From assembly GCA_964535195.1 (NCBI GenBank), contig CAZHSI010000001.1, positions 124,001 through 188,000 on the forward strand: a DNA stretch of 64,000 nucleotides, written 5' to 3'. The DNA is from UBA9339 sp964535195. GTDB lineage: Bacteria > Pseudomonadota > Gammaproteobacteria > UBA9339. Within the stretch, counting starts at the first letter, position 1; each line of letters starts with the position of its first letter. Shown here piece after piece: positions 1 through 8,691 of this stretch. Below the pieces are notes generated by a model that saw only the letters and a program-made list of their open reading frames with translations, searched no databases and was not told where the DNA came from. The position numbers were made by a program, and so were the translations under genes.

Positions 1-2
1 AG

Positions 3-3000
3 CCAGTGCTTAGGTTACATCATGTGGTTATCTTTAATGCGAATAAAACCAAGGCCTTACTTAAAGCAGAAGAGTTACAAGTAGGTATAGACTTAATTGG
101 CAGTTTACTTAAATGGCAATTTAAACCCGATCTCTTAGTGATTAGTGGGAGTGAACTTGAGATTTTGCAAGATGAGTTTGGCAAAATTAATGTGGTTGGG
201 ATTTCTCCAGTTTCTTCTTTTTCCCCCGCAGGTAAAGACCATACGGTATTTGACGAAGTTTCATCTTGGTTATTTGAACAAAACAGAGTCGATTTGAAAG
301 ACATTACCCTAAAATTGACGATGCCTCATGGCAAAGTTCTCCAGTTTTCCAAACTATATGCAAAATTATATAACGGAATTTTTTGGCACGAGTTAAAGCT
401 TGGTGGCAAACTCAAGCAGCAACAGCAGCCAGCCTCGTTTGCTGTAGATTTAAAATTACGTGGGGAAGTTTCACCTGACACCGGTTTTCCTTTACATGGA
501 AGTATTGTTATCGAAAATTGGGAGCCAGACCATGTAGCAACTACGGAGAATTCTTTAGGTAAATTTTTTATACCCTCAGGGAATCTTGAGGTGGCAGTAA
601 AAAATTCGAAGATCCCTCTTAAGTTTTTGCGGCAACCACTAACCGTTAACGATATGTTTTGTGGCATATCTTGGCAACGTGATAGCAGTGGCAACCTCAA
701 GGTTAATCTTAATAAGATAAAGTTTATGGATAATTGGCTAATGTTTTTTGGTGCAGGTGAACTCCAGTTTTTAGAACATACCAAAGCGCCAGTAGTTGAT
801 GTCCATCTAGGAGTTAAATTAACTAATCTAGCTAAAGCTAAGTTATATTATCCGGCGAATTTAATGCCACCAAATGGTGTGAAGTGGCTAGATCAAGCAT
901 TTATTAGTAGTAAGCTAATTTCTGGTGATATAGTTTTACAAGGGCCACTTGATAAATTTCCCTTTGATAATAACGAAGGTAAGTTTTTAGTGGATGCTAC
1001 CATTCGCGATGTTTGTTTAAACTATGATCCGGAGTGGCCGCGAGTTGAAAATATTACTGGCAAAATGTTTTTTTCTGGACGGACGATGACTATTTTGGCT
1101 CATAATGCCAAGCTGATGCGCGCCCCAACCAAATATATTAAAGCTGAAATACCTGATCTTGTTTTACCAATTATTCATATTGATGGCGCTATGGATGGTG
1201 ATTCGAGTATTGGGGTTAAGTTTGTCAATGCATGTCCACTTAAGAAGACTATTGGTAAAAAGTTACAAGACATTAGTTTGACTGGGCCAATGAAATTTAA
1301 ACTAAAGTTCGTCATGCCATTATCTGATGTTCTTTTAGACCAAACAACTAAAGTTGATGGGAGTATTGAGTTAATTAATAATCGGTTACGTCTTGATGCT
1401 TGGGGGGTTGGGATTGATAATTTTACCGGTAATTTACAGTTTGATCGTGACAGCTTTGTTGCCCATAAACTTCAAGGAAAATTATTGAACAAACCGGTGA
1501 ATATTGATATTAGCACGGTAACTGCTAGTAAAAAAGATACTATCACTCGAGTGGATTTAGCTGGCAATGCAAGTGTGCAAGATTTTGAGCGAATTTTTGC
1601 GCTTAAATTAGCGCCGTTTGTTTCGGGAGATTTTAGTTATAAGGTCTTGTTGGACTTACATAGTGGAGCAACGCAGGATGTTTTTAAGTTACACTCTAAT
1701 TTACATGGTGTCGAGATCAAGTTGCCCGAGCCTTTTGCCAAAAAAGCTGCAGACCCACATATTTTTCATGTAAGTGGATCTTTTGGTGAAGATAAGCAAA
1801 AACAACAAATATTTGTTAATTATAATGGCGAGATAAGTGCGGCATTAGCAGTTAAAAAAGATGGGGTTAAGCCTCTAAAAGTGTTAGGTGGGGAGCTTAG
1901 ATTTGGTGATGGTTCCGCCAAGGTTTCTTCTCTGGCTGGTCTAGCAATTACTGGGCACCTTCCTAAAGTAGATTGGTCTATCTGGAAAGGGTATTTAGAT
2001 CAGGCAGGCAATTTGGCGAATACTGGCTCGTTAGTTAGTCAGATCAATTTAAAAATCGCTGAACTGCTAGCTTTAGGACAAGTTTTTAAACAAGCATCGC
2101 TAAAAGCGCAACCGAAAGATCGTGGTTGGGAAGTGGAGTTTTTGACTGCAGATATTGACGGTAAAATATATTTGCCTTTAGCGAGTAACGAGGTAATAAA
2201 AGGGGACTTTAAAAAACTTCGGTTTAGTGAAGGTAATCAAAAAATGTCAGGGCTTAAGCCCCAAGATTTACCGCCACTAAATTTAAAAATAGGTAATCTA
2301 CATTATGGTAGTAAACAATTTAATAATGTGGTTTTTGTGAGCGAACGTCAAGCTCGTGGTATCAAAGTTAATAAGGTTAATTTTAGTGGGCCAAGGTTTA
2401 GCGTTAGTGGTAGTGGTGACTGGTTGGTTGCGGAAAAGCAGCAGAATAGTGTATTTCAAGGTAAAATTAGTAGCAACGACGTTGGTGGGCTATTAAAACA
2501 ATGGGATTTAACTAGTAGTATGCTAGGTGGGAACGGGGAAGCGAATTTTGTTTTAAGGTGGCCAGATTCGCCTTTAAATCTAACATTGTCAACTGTTAGT
2601 GGTAACGTTGCGCTTAGTATAAACCAAGGTAGAATTATTAATCTTAGTCGGCAAGCTGAAAGTAAGTTGGGCTTTGGTCGAGTGCTTAATATGCTTAGTT
2701 TACAAGCTCTCCCTCGACGTTTGACTTTAGATTTTAGTGATGTAATTCAGCAAGGACTTATTTTTGATACCATGGTTGGTGATTGCGAATTAACTGATGG
2801 TAATGCGATAATTAAAAAATTTAAAATTGAAGGGGAGTTAGCACATGTTACCGCAACAGGCGTGCTAGGTTTAAAAACACAGACTTATGACATAAATTTG
2901 AATGTTATGCCGCATATTTCTACTACTCTACCGATTACCGCAACTGCTGCTATTTTAGGTGGTCCAGTCGGTGGAATGGTGGGTTTAATCGCCGATAATC

Positions 3001-3101
3001 TGCTATCACCGGTGACCAAAAAAGTTACGCGAAAAGCTGTGAATTATAATTATAGGGTTGCTGGTTCTTGGGAAGAGCCGAATATCTCTATTGTGAAATA
3101 A
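3..3101 (+). CDS. yhdP: YhdP-family AsmA-like protein (5' end outside the window)
   Basis: A reading frame open from the window edge to a TAA at 3099. The GTG at base 6 is not the start, because the frame continues upstream of it with a Pro codon. The 1032 visible residues are rich in beta-strand-like alternation. They end in an AsmA-like C-terminal region with a glycine-rich stretch (LGGPVGGMVG) close to the C-terminus. YhdP proteins are usually about 1250-1300 aa, so some 200-250 residues, including the N-terminal membrane anchor, lie outside. In E. coli YhdP is an inner-membrane-anchored periplasmic bridge, one of three AsmA-like proteins that help move phospholipid to the outer membrane. 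The family is inferred from overall composition and ending; other AsmA-like relatives are the alternative. Confidence 0.75.
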   Translation, partial: PVLRLHHVVIFNANKTKALLKAEELQVGIDLIGSLLKWQFKPDLLVISGSELEILQDEFGKINVVGISPVSSFSPAGKDHTVFDEVSSWLFEQNRVDLKDITLKLTMPHGKVLQFSKLYAKLYNGIFWHELKLGGKLKQQQQPASFAVDLKLRGEVSPDTGFPLHGSIVIENWEPDHVATTENSLGKFFIPSGNLEVAVKNSKIPLKFLRQPLTVNDMFCGISWQRDSSGNLKVNLNKIKFMDNWLMFFGAGELQFLEHTKAPVVDVHLGVKLTNLAKAKLYYPANLMPPNGVKWLDQAFISSKLISGDIVLQGPLDKFPFDNNEGKFLVDATIRDVCLNYDPEWPRVENITGKMFFSGRTMTILAHNAKLMRAPTKYIKAEIPDLVLPIIHIDGAMDGDSSIGVKFVNACPLKKTIGKKLQDISLTGPMKFKLKFVMPLSDVLLDQTTKVDGSIELINNRLRLDAWGVGIDNFTGNLQFDRDSFVAHKLQGKLLNKPVNIDISTVTASKKDTITRVDLAGNASVQDFERIFALKLAPFVSGDFSYKVLLDLHSGATQDVFKLHSNLHGVEIKLPEPFAKKAADPHIFHVSGSFGEDKQKQQIFVNYNGEISAALAVKKDGVKPLKVLGGELRFGDGSAKVSSLAGLAITGHLPKVDWSIWKGYLDQAGNLANTGSLVSQINLKIAELLALGQVFKQASLKAQPKDRGWEVEFLTADIDGKIYLPLASNEVIKGDFKKLRFSEGNQKMSGLKPQDLPPLNLKIGNLHYGSKQFNNVVFVSERQARGIKVNKVNFSGPRFSVSGSGDWLVAEKQQNSVFQGKISSNDVGGLLKQWDLTSSMLGGNGEANFVLRWPDSPLNLTLSTVSGNVALSINQGRIINLSRQAESKLGFGRVLNMLSLQALPRRLTLDFSDVIQQGLIFDTMVGDCELTDGNAIIKKFKIEGELAHVTATGVLGLKTQTYDINLNVMPHISTTLPITATAAILGGPVGGMVGLIADNLLSPVTKKVTRKAVNYNYRVAGSWEEPNISIVK

Positions 3102-3213
3102 CTATAACTTAGCATAATTTTTGCACAGTATTTTTTTGCTATACAAAATTATGTTGAGCTATTATGATTTGTTAATACCAATCTTTGACCTTAATCTAAA
3201 AGGTGGCTATTTT

Positions 3214-4614
3214 ATGTCTTATGATACTGAAAATAAAATTATTGATGAAAACAAGATTTTTAATATTTTAAAAAATCAATATATATCAGCACCGACTTTG
3301 GTGCGAGAAATTTTTGCTAAAGCTTTAATGCTGCAAGGGTTAACTGCGGAAGATGTGGCAGTACTTGTAACTTTAAATGAGCCAGAGTTGTTAGAGGAGT
3401 TGTTTGCTACGGCGAACAAAGTTAAGGAGGCGATTTATGGCAATCGGTTGGTGATTTTTGCACCGTTATATATTTCTAATGTGTGTACGAATAATTGTCT
3501 ATATTGTGCATTTCGTGCCGACAATAAAGATCTTAAGCGCCGTACTTTAAATCAACACGAGATTGCACAAGAAACCAAGCTATTAATTGAACAGGGACAT
3601 AAGAGAATTTTATTAGTTGCGGGTGAAAATCATGCCCGAGATAGTTTGCAATATATTTTAGATTCAATTGCAACTGTTTATGCCACGAAAAGTGATAAAG
3701 GCCAAATTTGGCGCATTAACACCAATGTTGCGCCGTTGTCGGTGGAAGAATTTCGGAGATTGAAGGAGGCAAAAATTGGTACTTATCAGTTATTCCAGGA
3801 AACTTATCATCATGACACATACCGCAGTATGCATGTTAGCGGGAAGAAGGCAGATTATGATTGGCATCTAACAGCGATGGATCGTGCTATGACCGCTGGT
3901 ATTGACGATGTTGGTATTGGGGTGCTTTTGGGTTTGGCTGATTGGCGTTTTGAGATTTTAGCTATGCTGCAACATATTGAACATCTTAATCATAAATTTG
4001 GTATTGGGCCGCACACGATTAGTGTTCCTCGTTTGGAACCAGCGTGTGGTTCAACGGTTGCAAGCTTGCCACCTCATTCAGTGTCAGATCAGGATTTTTG
4101 TAAAATCATTGCCATCCTCCGCTTAGCTGTGCCCTATACAGGAATCATTTTGTCGACACGAGAATCAATGCAGGTTCGTCGTAAATCGTTTGCACTTGGC
4201 GTTTCGCAAATTTCTGCTGGTAGTCGTACTAGCCCAGGAGGTTACGCGGAAGGAGAAAATAAATTTGATACTAGTCAGTTTTCTTTAGGGGACCATCGAA
4301 GTTTAGATGAGGTAATACAAGATATTGTTTCTTTAAATCACATGCCGAGTTTTTGTACTGCTTGTTACCGTTTGGGTCGGACCGGAGAAAGTTTTATGAA
4401 GCTTGCAAAAACAGGAAAAATTAAAAGCATGTGTATGCCAAATGCTATTGTTACCTTCAAAGAATATTTACGTGATTTTGCTTCACCAAAAACTAAAATC
4501 GTTGGCGAAGAGTTAATTAAAAAAGAACTTATGGCTGCGACATTAGAGCAGCAACAGATTACACAAAAATTACTAACTAAATTCACAGCAAATTCTTCAG
4601 AGATATGTATATGA
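3214..4614 (+). CDS. hydG: HydG, radical-SAM tyrosine lyase for [FeFe]-hydrogenase maturation
   Basis: Radical SAM enzyme that in known systems cleaves tyrosine and yields the CO and cyanide ligands of the hydrogenase H-cluster on an Fe synthon. The SAM-cluster motif CTNNCLYC (CX3CX2C) is at C91/C95/C98. The diagnostic C-terminal auxiliary-cluster motif CX2CX22C is intact at C381/C384/C407; it separates HydG from the thiazole enzyme ThiH. The ATG at 3214 is chosen because AAAGGTGG precedes it by about 8 nt and gives 466 aa, the usual family length. The frame stays open to a TTG at 3121, which would add 31 unlikely residues. The stop overlaps the hydF start (ATGA at 4611), so hydF is probably translationally coupled. 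It lies about 110 bp after yhdP, and no hydA is nearby. Confidence 0.95.
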   Translation: MSYDTENKIIDENKIFNILKNQYISAPTLVREIFAKALMLQGLTAEDVAVLVTLNEPELLEELFATANKVKEAIYGNRLVIFAPLYISNVCTNNCLYCAFRADNKDLKRRTLNQHEIAQETKLLIEQGHKRILLVAGENHARDSLQYILDSIATVYATKSDKGQIWRINTNVAPLSVEEFRRLKEAKIGTYQLFQETYHHDTYRSMHVSGKKADYDWHLTAMDRAMTAGIDDVGIGVLLGLADWRFEILAMLQHIEHLNHKFGIGPHTISVPRLEPACGSTVASLPPHSVSDQDFCKIIAILRLAVPYTGIILSTRESMQVRRKSFALGVSQISAGSRTSPGGYAEGENKFDTSQFSLGDHRSLDEVIQDIVSLNHMPSFCTACYRLGRTGESFMKLAKTGKIKSMCMPNAIVTFKEYLRDFASPKTKIVGEELIKKELMAATLEQQQITQKLLTKFTANSSEICI

Positions 4615-5852
4615 CGCAGCCAACGCCAAAAAGTTTTCGTTGTCATGTGGGTATATACGGACGTCGTAACGTCGGTAAATCTAGTTTAATGAATCTGATT
4701 ACCTGTCAACAGGTTTCTATTGTCGCTAAAGAAGCTGGTACAACTACTGACCCCGTGGAAAAAGCCATGGAATTTTTACCGCTTGGCCCGGTATTATTTA
4801 TTGATACAGCAGGTATTGATGATGTTGGTGAGCTAGGTCAACTTCGTGTTGAAAAAACCACAAGAATGTTTGATCGGACAGATTTGGCGATAATTGTTAC
4901 TGAAGCGAATGTTTGGACGGAGTTTGAAGAAAGAATTTTGCAAGAATTTAATCGGCGGCAGATCCCGACTTTAATTGTTTTAAATAAAGTTGATATTTGC
5001 TCGGTTAACCAGAAGATTGTTGAGCGCTTTAATAAAAAAAACTGGATTGCTATAACAACGCAAGAACCAGCGAGTCTTATGGTATTTAAAAAAGCTCTCT
5101 TAGCAATCGCGCCTGAAGAACTTTTTACCAATCCTGTGGTATTGCGTGATCTTGTGGGGCCCAAAGAAATTGCGATACAAGTAATGCCGATCGACAAGGA
5201 GGCGCCAAAAGGGCGTTTACTTCTTCCGCAAGTGCAAGCGCTTCGTGATGCCTTAGATGGTGCAGCCATTAGCTTGGTGGTTAAAGAAACTGAGCTAAAA
5301 GATGCTTTCAAAGCTTTAACAATTCTCCCTAAGTTAGTAGTAACAGACTCTTCAGTATTTCATTTAATTAAAGATATAGTGCCGCGAAATGTTTGGCTTA
5401 CAAGTTTTTCAATTTTGTACTCCCGCTTAAAAGGGGATTTAATTTCTCAAACGCAAGCGGTATTAACTCTAAAAAAATTGGTGCCTGGGGATAAGATTTT
5501 AATTAGTGAGGCTTGTTCACATCATCCGATTGGTGATGATATAGGACGGGTTAAAATTCCACGCTGGCTTAATCAATATGTTGGCGGGGAGCTTGATATC
5601 ACAATAAAACAAGGGCACGATTTTCCATCTAATCTCAAAGATTTTCGTCTAGTAATTTTATGTGGTTCGTGCATGTTTAATCGGCGTGAGGTTTTAAGTC
5701 GGATTATGTTATGTGAGGAAGCAGGGGTTCCATGTACAAACTATGGTTTAATAATTGCCTTTTGTTTAAATATGTTAGATAGAGTCCTTGAGCCGTTTCC
5801 TGAGGCACTAAATGTCCTTAAAACTTCTTTAGTAGCGAAGCGGGGCGCATAA
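4611..5852 (+). CDS. hydF: HydF, [FeFe]-hydrogenase maturation GTPase and scaffold
   Basis: GTPase/scaffold on which the 2Fe subcluster is assembled before transfer to the hydrogenase. The N-terminal GTPase domain shows the P-loop GRRNVGKSS, the G3 motif DTAG and the G4 motif NKVD. The C-terminal cluster domain has CSHH and, about 45 residues later, CGSC, matching the CxH...CxxC iron-sulfur motif of the family. Many HydF proteins have a His directly before the CxxC; here that residue is Leu. Two ATGs are possible (4605 and 4611); 4611 gives a classic ATGA overlap with the hydG stop and 413 aa. It ends 2 nt before the hydE start, so the three maturases form one operon. GTPase plus cluster motifs make other Era-like GTPases unlikely. 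Confidence 0.93.
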   Translation: MTQPTPKSFRCHVGIYGRRNVGKSSLMNLITCQQVSIVAKEAGTTTDPVEKAMEFLPLGPVLFIDTAGIDDVGELGQLRVEKTTRMFDRTDLAIIVTEANVWTEFEERILQEFNRRQIPTLIVLNKVDICSVNQKIVERFNKKNWIAITTQEPASLMVFKKALLAIAPEELFTNPVVLRDLVGPKEIAIQVMPIDKEAPKGRLLLPQVQALRDALDGAAISLVVKETELKDAFKALTILPKLVVTDSSVFHLIKDIVPRNVWLTSFSILYSRLKGDLISQTQAVLTLKKLVPGDKILISEACSHHPIGDDIGRVKIPRWLNQYVGGELDITIKQGHDFPSNLKDFRLVILCGSCMFNRREVLSRIMLCEEAGVPCTNYGLIIAFCLNMLDRVLEPFPEALNVLKTSLVAKRGA

Positions 5853-5854
5853 AC

Positions 5855-6925
5855 GTGTTAAGTCAAGATATCTCTAAAATGGAAATTGAATCTTGGTTGC
5901 AAGAAACTGATGAAGAAAAGCTTGCGCTGCTTTGGCAAGCAGCTGATGACACCCGACAAAGGTATGTGGGTGACGTCATACATTTGCGTGGGTTATTAGA
6001 AATCTCAAATTATTGTGTCAGAAAGTGCACCTATTGTGGCATAAATAAGGATAGAAGTGGTATGCCTCGTTATCGTCTGAGCGAGGAAGAAATAATGTTA
6101 GGTATAAAAAACATTTGCGAGCTAGGTTATGGTACTGTGGTTATGCAGGCAGGAGAAGACTATGGTTTAACCAAAGAGTTTATTGCAAACGTTATTCGAA
6201 AGATTAAAGCTACCACCCCGCTTGCCGTTACTTTAAGTTTAGGTGAGCGCCCGTTGCAAGATTTAATTGAATGGAAAAATGTTGGGGCCGATAGATATTT
6301 ATTGCGTTTTGAAACATCCAATAAAGAATTATATCGCTTGATTCACCCTCCTTTAAGTACGGAAGAGTTACCTCTAGATCGCTTTAGGATTTTAAAACAA
6401 CTCCAAGAACTTGGTTATGAAGTTGGTAGTGGTGTAATGGTTGGTATCCCTGGGCAGTCTTATAAAATTTTAGCAAATGATATTGATCAATTTCGTGCAT
6501 TTAATTTAGATATGATCGGTGTCGGACCTTATATTGTAAATCCCCAAACAATGCTCGGAGCAGGTTTTGTGAATATTCCTAACCTTGGAAAGGAGCAAGT
6601 TCAGGCTAATGAGCTGATGACTTATAAAGTAATTGCTCTTACACGTTTGGTTTGTCCAGAAGCAAATATTCCAAGTACTACTGCGCTTGCGACAATAAAC
6701 CGTGCATCTGGTCGTGAGCTTGGTTTAAGACGTGGTGCAAATGTTGTTATGTTAAATGTAACCCCGGAGCAATATCGTACGAAATATGAGCTCTATCCAA
6801 GCAAAGTATGTATAGGGGAGGTTATTCAGTCAAGCGATGTTAGTGTCAGAAGCTTAATTAAAACGCTAAAACGAACAGTGGGGTACGGGAGTGGCAGTAG
6901 GAAAAAATCTAAGAATAATAACTAG
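5855..6925 (+). CDS. hydE: HydE, radical-SAM [FeFe]-hydrogenase maturase
   Basis: Radical SAM enzyme that acts with HydG and HydF to build the dithiomethylamine-bridged 2Fe subcluster. The CX3CX2C motif CVRKCTYC is at C54/C58/C61. The TIM-barrel region continues with GERPLQDL and the motif GSGVMVGIPGQ. The length is 356 aa from the GTG at 5855 or 348 aa from the ATG at 5879, both normal for HydE. BioB and PylB are relatives, but the HydG-HydF-HydE neighbourhood settles the assignment. Start choice: the GTG sits 2 nt after the hydF TAA, fitting an operon; the ATG has no better ribosome-binding site. The C-terminus is basic (GSGSRKKSKNNN). A weak stem (GCCT...AGGC) lies just after the stop and may end the operon. 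Confidence 0.92.
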   Translation: MLSQDISKMEIESWLQETDEEKLALLWQAADDTRQRYVGDVIHLRGLLEISNYCVRKCTYCGINKDRSGMPRYRLSEEEIMLGIKNICELGYGTVVMQAGEDYGLTKEFIANVIRKIKATTPLAVTLSLGERPLQDLIEWKNVGADRYLLRFETSNKELYRLIHPPLSTEELPLDRFRILKQLQELGYEVGSGVMVGIPGQSYKILANDIDQFRAFNLDMIGVGPYIVNPQTMLGAGFVNIPNLGKEQVQANELMTYKVIALTRLVCPEANIPSTTALATINRASGRELGLRRGANVVMLNVTPEQYRTKYELYPSKVCIGEVIQSSDVSVRSLIKTLKRTVGYGSGSRKKSKNNN

Positions 6926-6975
6926 AAAAAAACTGCTGATAACGCCTGATTTTAGGCTTTGCTTAACCTATTGTT

Positions 6976-8238
6976 TTACTTTTTTATCTTGAACGCTTCT
7001 TTAACTTTTTTGTTTACGAGTAAGTTTTTTAACCTTACAAACCGAGGTAAGCCGTTTTCAAATGGGGGCATATCTTCACCTTGGATTAGGGGTGACAAAT
7101 ATTGATGACAAGCTTTAGTAATATGAAAACCATCGGGAGTAATAAATTCAGCAGGCATTTTTTTTTCAACATTAGCTACTGCTTGTAATTCTTTACAGCC
7201 AATTTCCCAACGGTACGGTGCGTCAGAGGTGCGAACAACTGTTACCATTATGTTATTTTTTCCTTGCAAGGCAAATTCAACCGCTGCTTTACCCATGGCA
7301 TAGGCTTGGTCTAAATCGGTTTTTGAGGAGATATGACGAGCTGCTCTTTGTAAGTAGTTAGCAACAGCCCAATGGTATTTATAACCAAGATTATGCTTAA
7401 TTAAACTGGCAATAATTGGGGCAACGCCGCCAAGTTGGGTATGACCAAAGGCATCAACTCCCCCTAAGTCTGATAAAAATATTCCTTCTTTATTACGGAT
7501 TCCTTCCGAAACGACGATGGAGCAGCAAGCATGTTTTTTTACGGTATGATCTACCTTCGCTAAGAATTTCTCTTCATCAAAGAAGATTTCTGGAAATAAA
7601 ATAATGTGAGGATGATCACCGGTCTTTTCTGCAGCTAGTCCGGAGGCTGCCGCAATCCAACCGGTATGTCTTCCCATCACTTCGAGAACAAAAATTTTGG
7701 TTGATGATGCTGACATTGATTCTAGATCGTATCCTACCTCGCGAATAGAGGTGGCAACATATTTGGCAACTGACCCAAATCCTGGGCAGGTGTCAGTAAA
7801 TGGTAAGTCATTGTCGATAGTTTTAGGGATGCCAATACAGGTTAGCGGATAACCCAGGTTTTGGCTAATTTGTGAGATTTTGTTAATGGTATCTTGAGAG
7901 TCACCACCGCCATTGTAGAAAAGATAGCCAATATTATGAGCGCTAAATACTTTGATTATGCGTTCATACTCATCTTTATGTTGTTCATAACTTTTGAGCT
8001 TATAGCGACAAGAACCGAATGCACCACCCGGGGTGTAACGGAGGTTGGTGATATCTTCAGGTGATTCTTGGCTGGTGTCTATTAAATCTTCAGTAAGAGC
8101 GCCGATAATACCATTTTTGCCAGCGTACACCTTAATGCCATAGTGTCTTGCTGTTTCAATTAATCCGCAAGCAGTGGTATTGATAACTGAGGTTACCCCA
8201 CCTGATTGTGCATAAAAAGCGCTTTTATTAATTCCCAT
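6976..8238 (-). CDS. pfp: Pyrophosphate-dependent 6-phosphofructokinase
   Basis: Phosphorylates fructose 6-phosphate using PPi instead of ATP, reversibly, in glycolysis/gluconeogenesis. Two residues decide the phosphoryl donor in this family. Where ATP enzymes have Gly104, this protein has Asp (GGGDS, D113). Where ATP enzymes have Gly124, it has Lys (PKTIDND, K139). Both are PPi-type. The motif MGRHTGW (substrate binding) is also present. The length is 420 aa, as in short PPi-PFKs. The ATG is preceded by AAGGAG at good spacing. It is convergent with hydE, 50 bp away, and co-directional with rpsT. The enzyme spares ATP and is common in anaerobic or energy-limited organisms, which is notable next to the hydrogenase maturases. 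Confidence 0.93.
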   Translation of the reverse strand: MGINKSAFYAQSGGVTSVINTTACGLIETARHYGIKVYAGKNGIIGALTEDLIDTSQESPEDITNLRYTPGGAFGSCRYKLKSYEQHKDEYERIIKVFSAHNIGYLFYNGGGDSQDTINKISQISQNLGYPLTCIGIPKTIDNDLPFTDTCPGFGSVAKYVATSIREVGYDLESMSASSTKIFVLEVMGRHTGWIAAASGLAAEKTGDHPHIILFPEIFFDEEKFLAKVDHTVKKHACCSIVVSEGIRNKEGIFLSDLGGVDAFGHTQLGGVAPIIASLIKHNLGYKYHWAVANYLQRAARHISSKTDLDQAYAMGKAAVEFALQGKNNIMVTVVRTSDAPYRWEIGCKELQAVANVEKKMPAEFITPDGFHITKACHQYLSPLIQGEDMPPFENGLPRFVRLKNLLVNKKVKEAFKIKK

Positions 8239-8285
8239 GCACTCTCCTTAAAACTAAAGAGTATACAGTCATGGTCAGGCTTTAC

Positions 8286-8549
8286 TTATTTTAACTTTCT
8301 AATTTTATCGTTCAGCTGGCTTTTTAATCTTGCAGCTTTATTTTTGTGAATAATTCCTTTGGCTGCAACTTTATCAAGCACGGGCGTTGCTTCTTTAAGC
8401 GCTTTAGCAGCATCCTCTTTTTTATTCGCAGCTATAGTTGTTTCGACTTTCTTGATGTAGGTACGATATGTTGATTTAAGAGCAACATTGTGTTTGCGTC
8501 GATTTTCACTTTGAATCGCTCTTTTTTTTGCAGACTTTATGTTTGCCAC
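8286..8549 (-). CDS. rpsT: 30S ribosomal protein S20
   Basis: A small, strongly basic 87-aa protein beginning MANIKSAKKRA, with the Lys/Arg/Ala-rich helical pattern of S20, a primary binder of 16S rRNA in the small subunit. The start codon is GTG, not ATG. S20 genes often use a weak start (UUG in E. coli), which is part of their translational autoregulation, so the unusual codon is probably functional. A good sigma70-type promoter lies about 40 bp upstream. In many gammaproteobacteria rpsT sits beside murJ and ribF; here it is about 5 kb away next to pfp, so the local order has been rearranged. Confidence 0.96.
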   Translation of the reverse strand: MANIKSAKKRAIQSENRRKHNVALKSTYRTYIKKVETTIAANKKEDAAKALKEATPVLDKVAAKGIIHKNKAARLKSQLNDKIRKLK

Positions 8550-8588
8550 AATTGGTTCTCCGAAGGTTTTTTAGTTGTATATTTGCGT

Positions 8589-8617
8589 AATATGCCTTGA
8601 ACTTATTAGAGTGTCAA
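8589..8617 (-). promoter_or_regulatory. Sigma70-type promoter of rpsT
   Basis: On the minus strand a perfect -35 box TTGACA (8612-8617) is followed after 17 bp by CATATT (8589-8594, 4 of 6 matches to TATAAT). The expected transcription start lies about 30 nt before the GTG start of rpsT. Confidence 0.6.
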
Positions 8618-8691
8618 TGGGGAACTTGCAACAATCTTTAAATAAAGGCTTAATAAATTGTTTCTATTGCGCTGGGCGAGCATATATGTAG

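Noticed and set aside
3121..3213. Extra 31 N-terminal codons of hydG from a TTG
   Set aside because: The ATG at 3214 has a good ribosome-binding site and matches family length; the extension is hydrophobic and unlike HydG.
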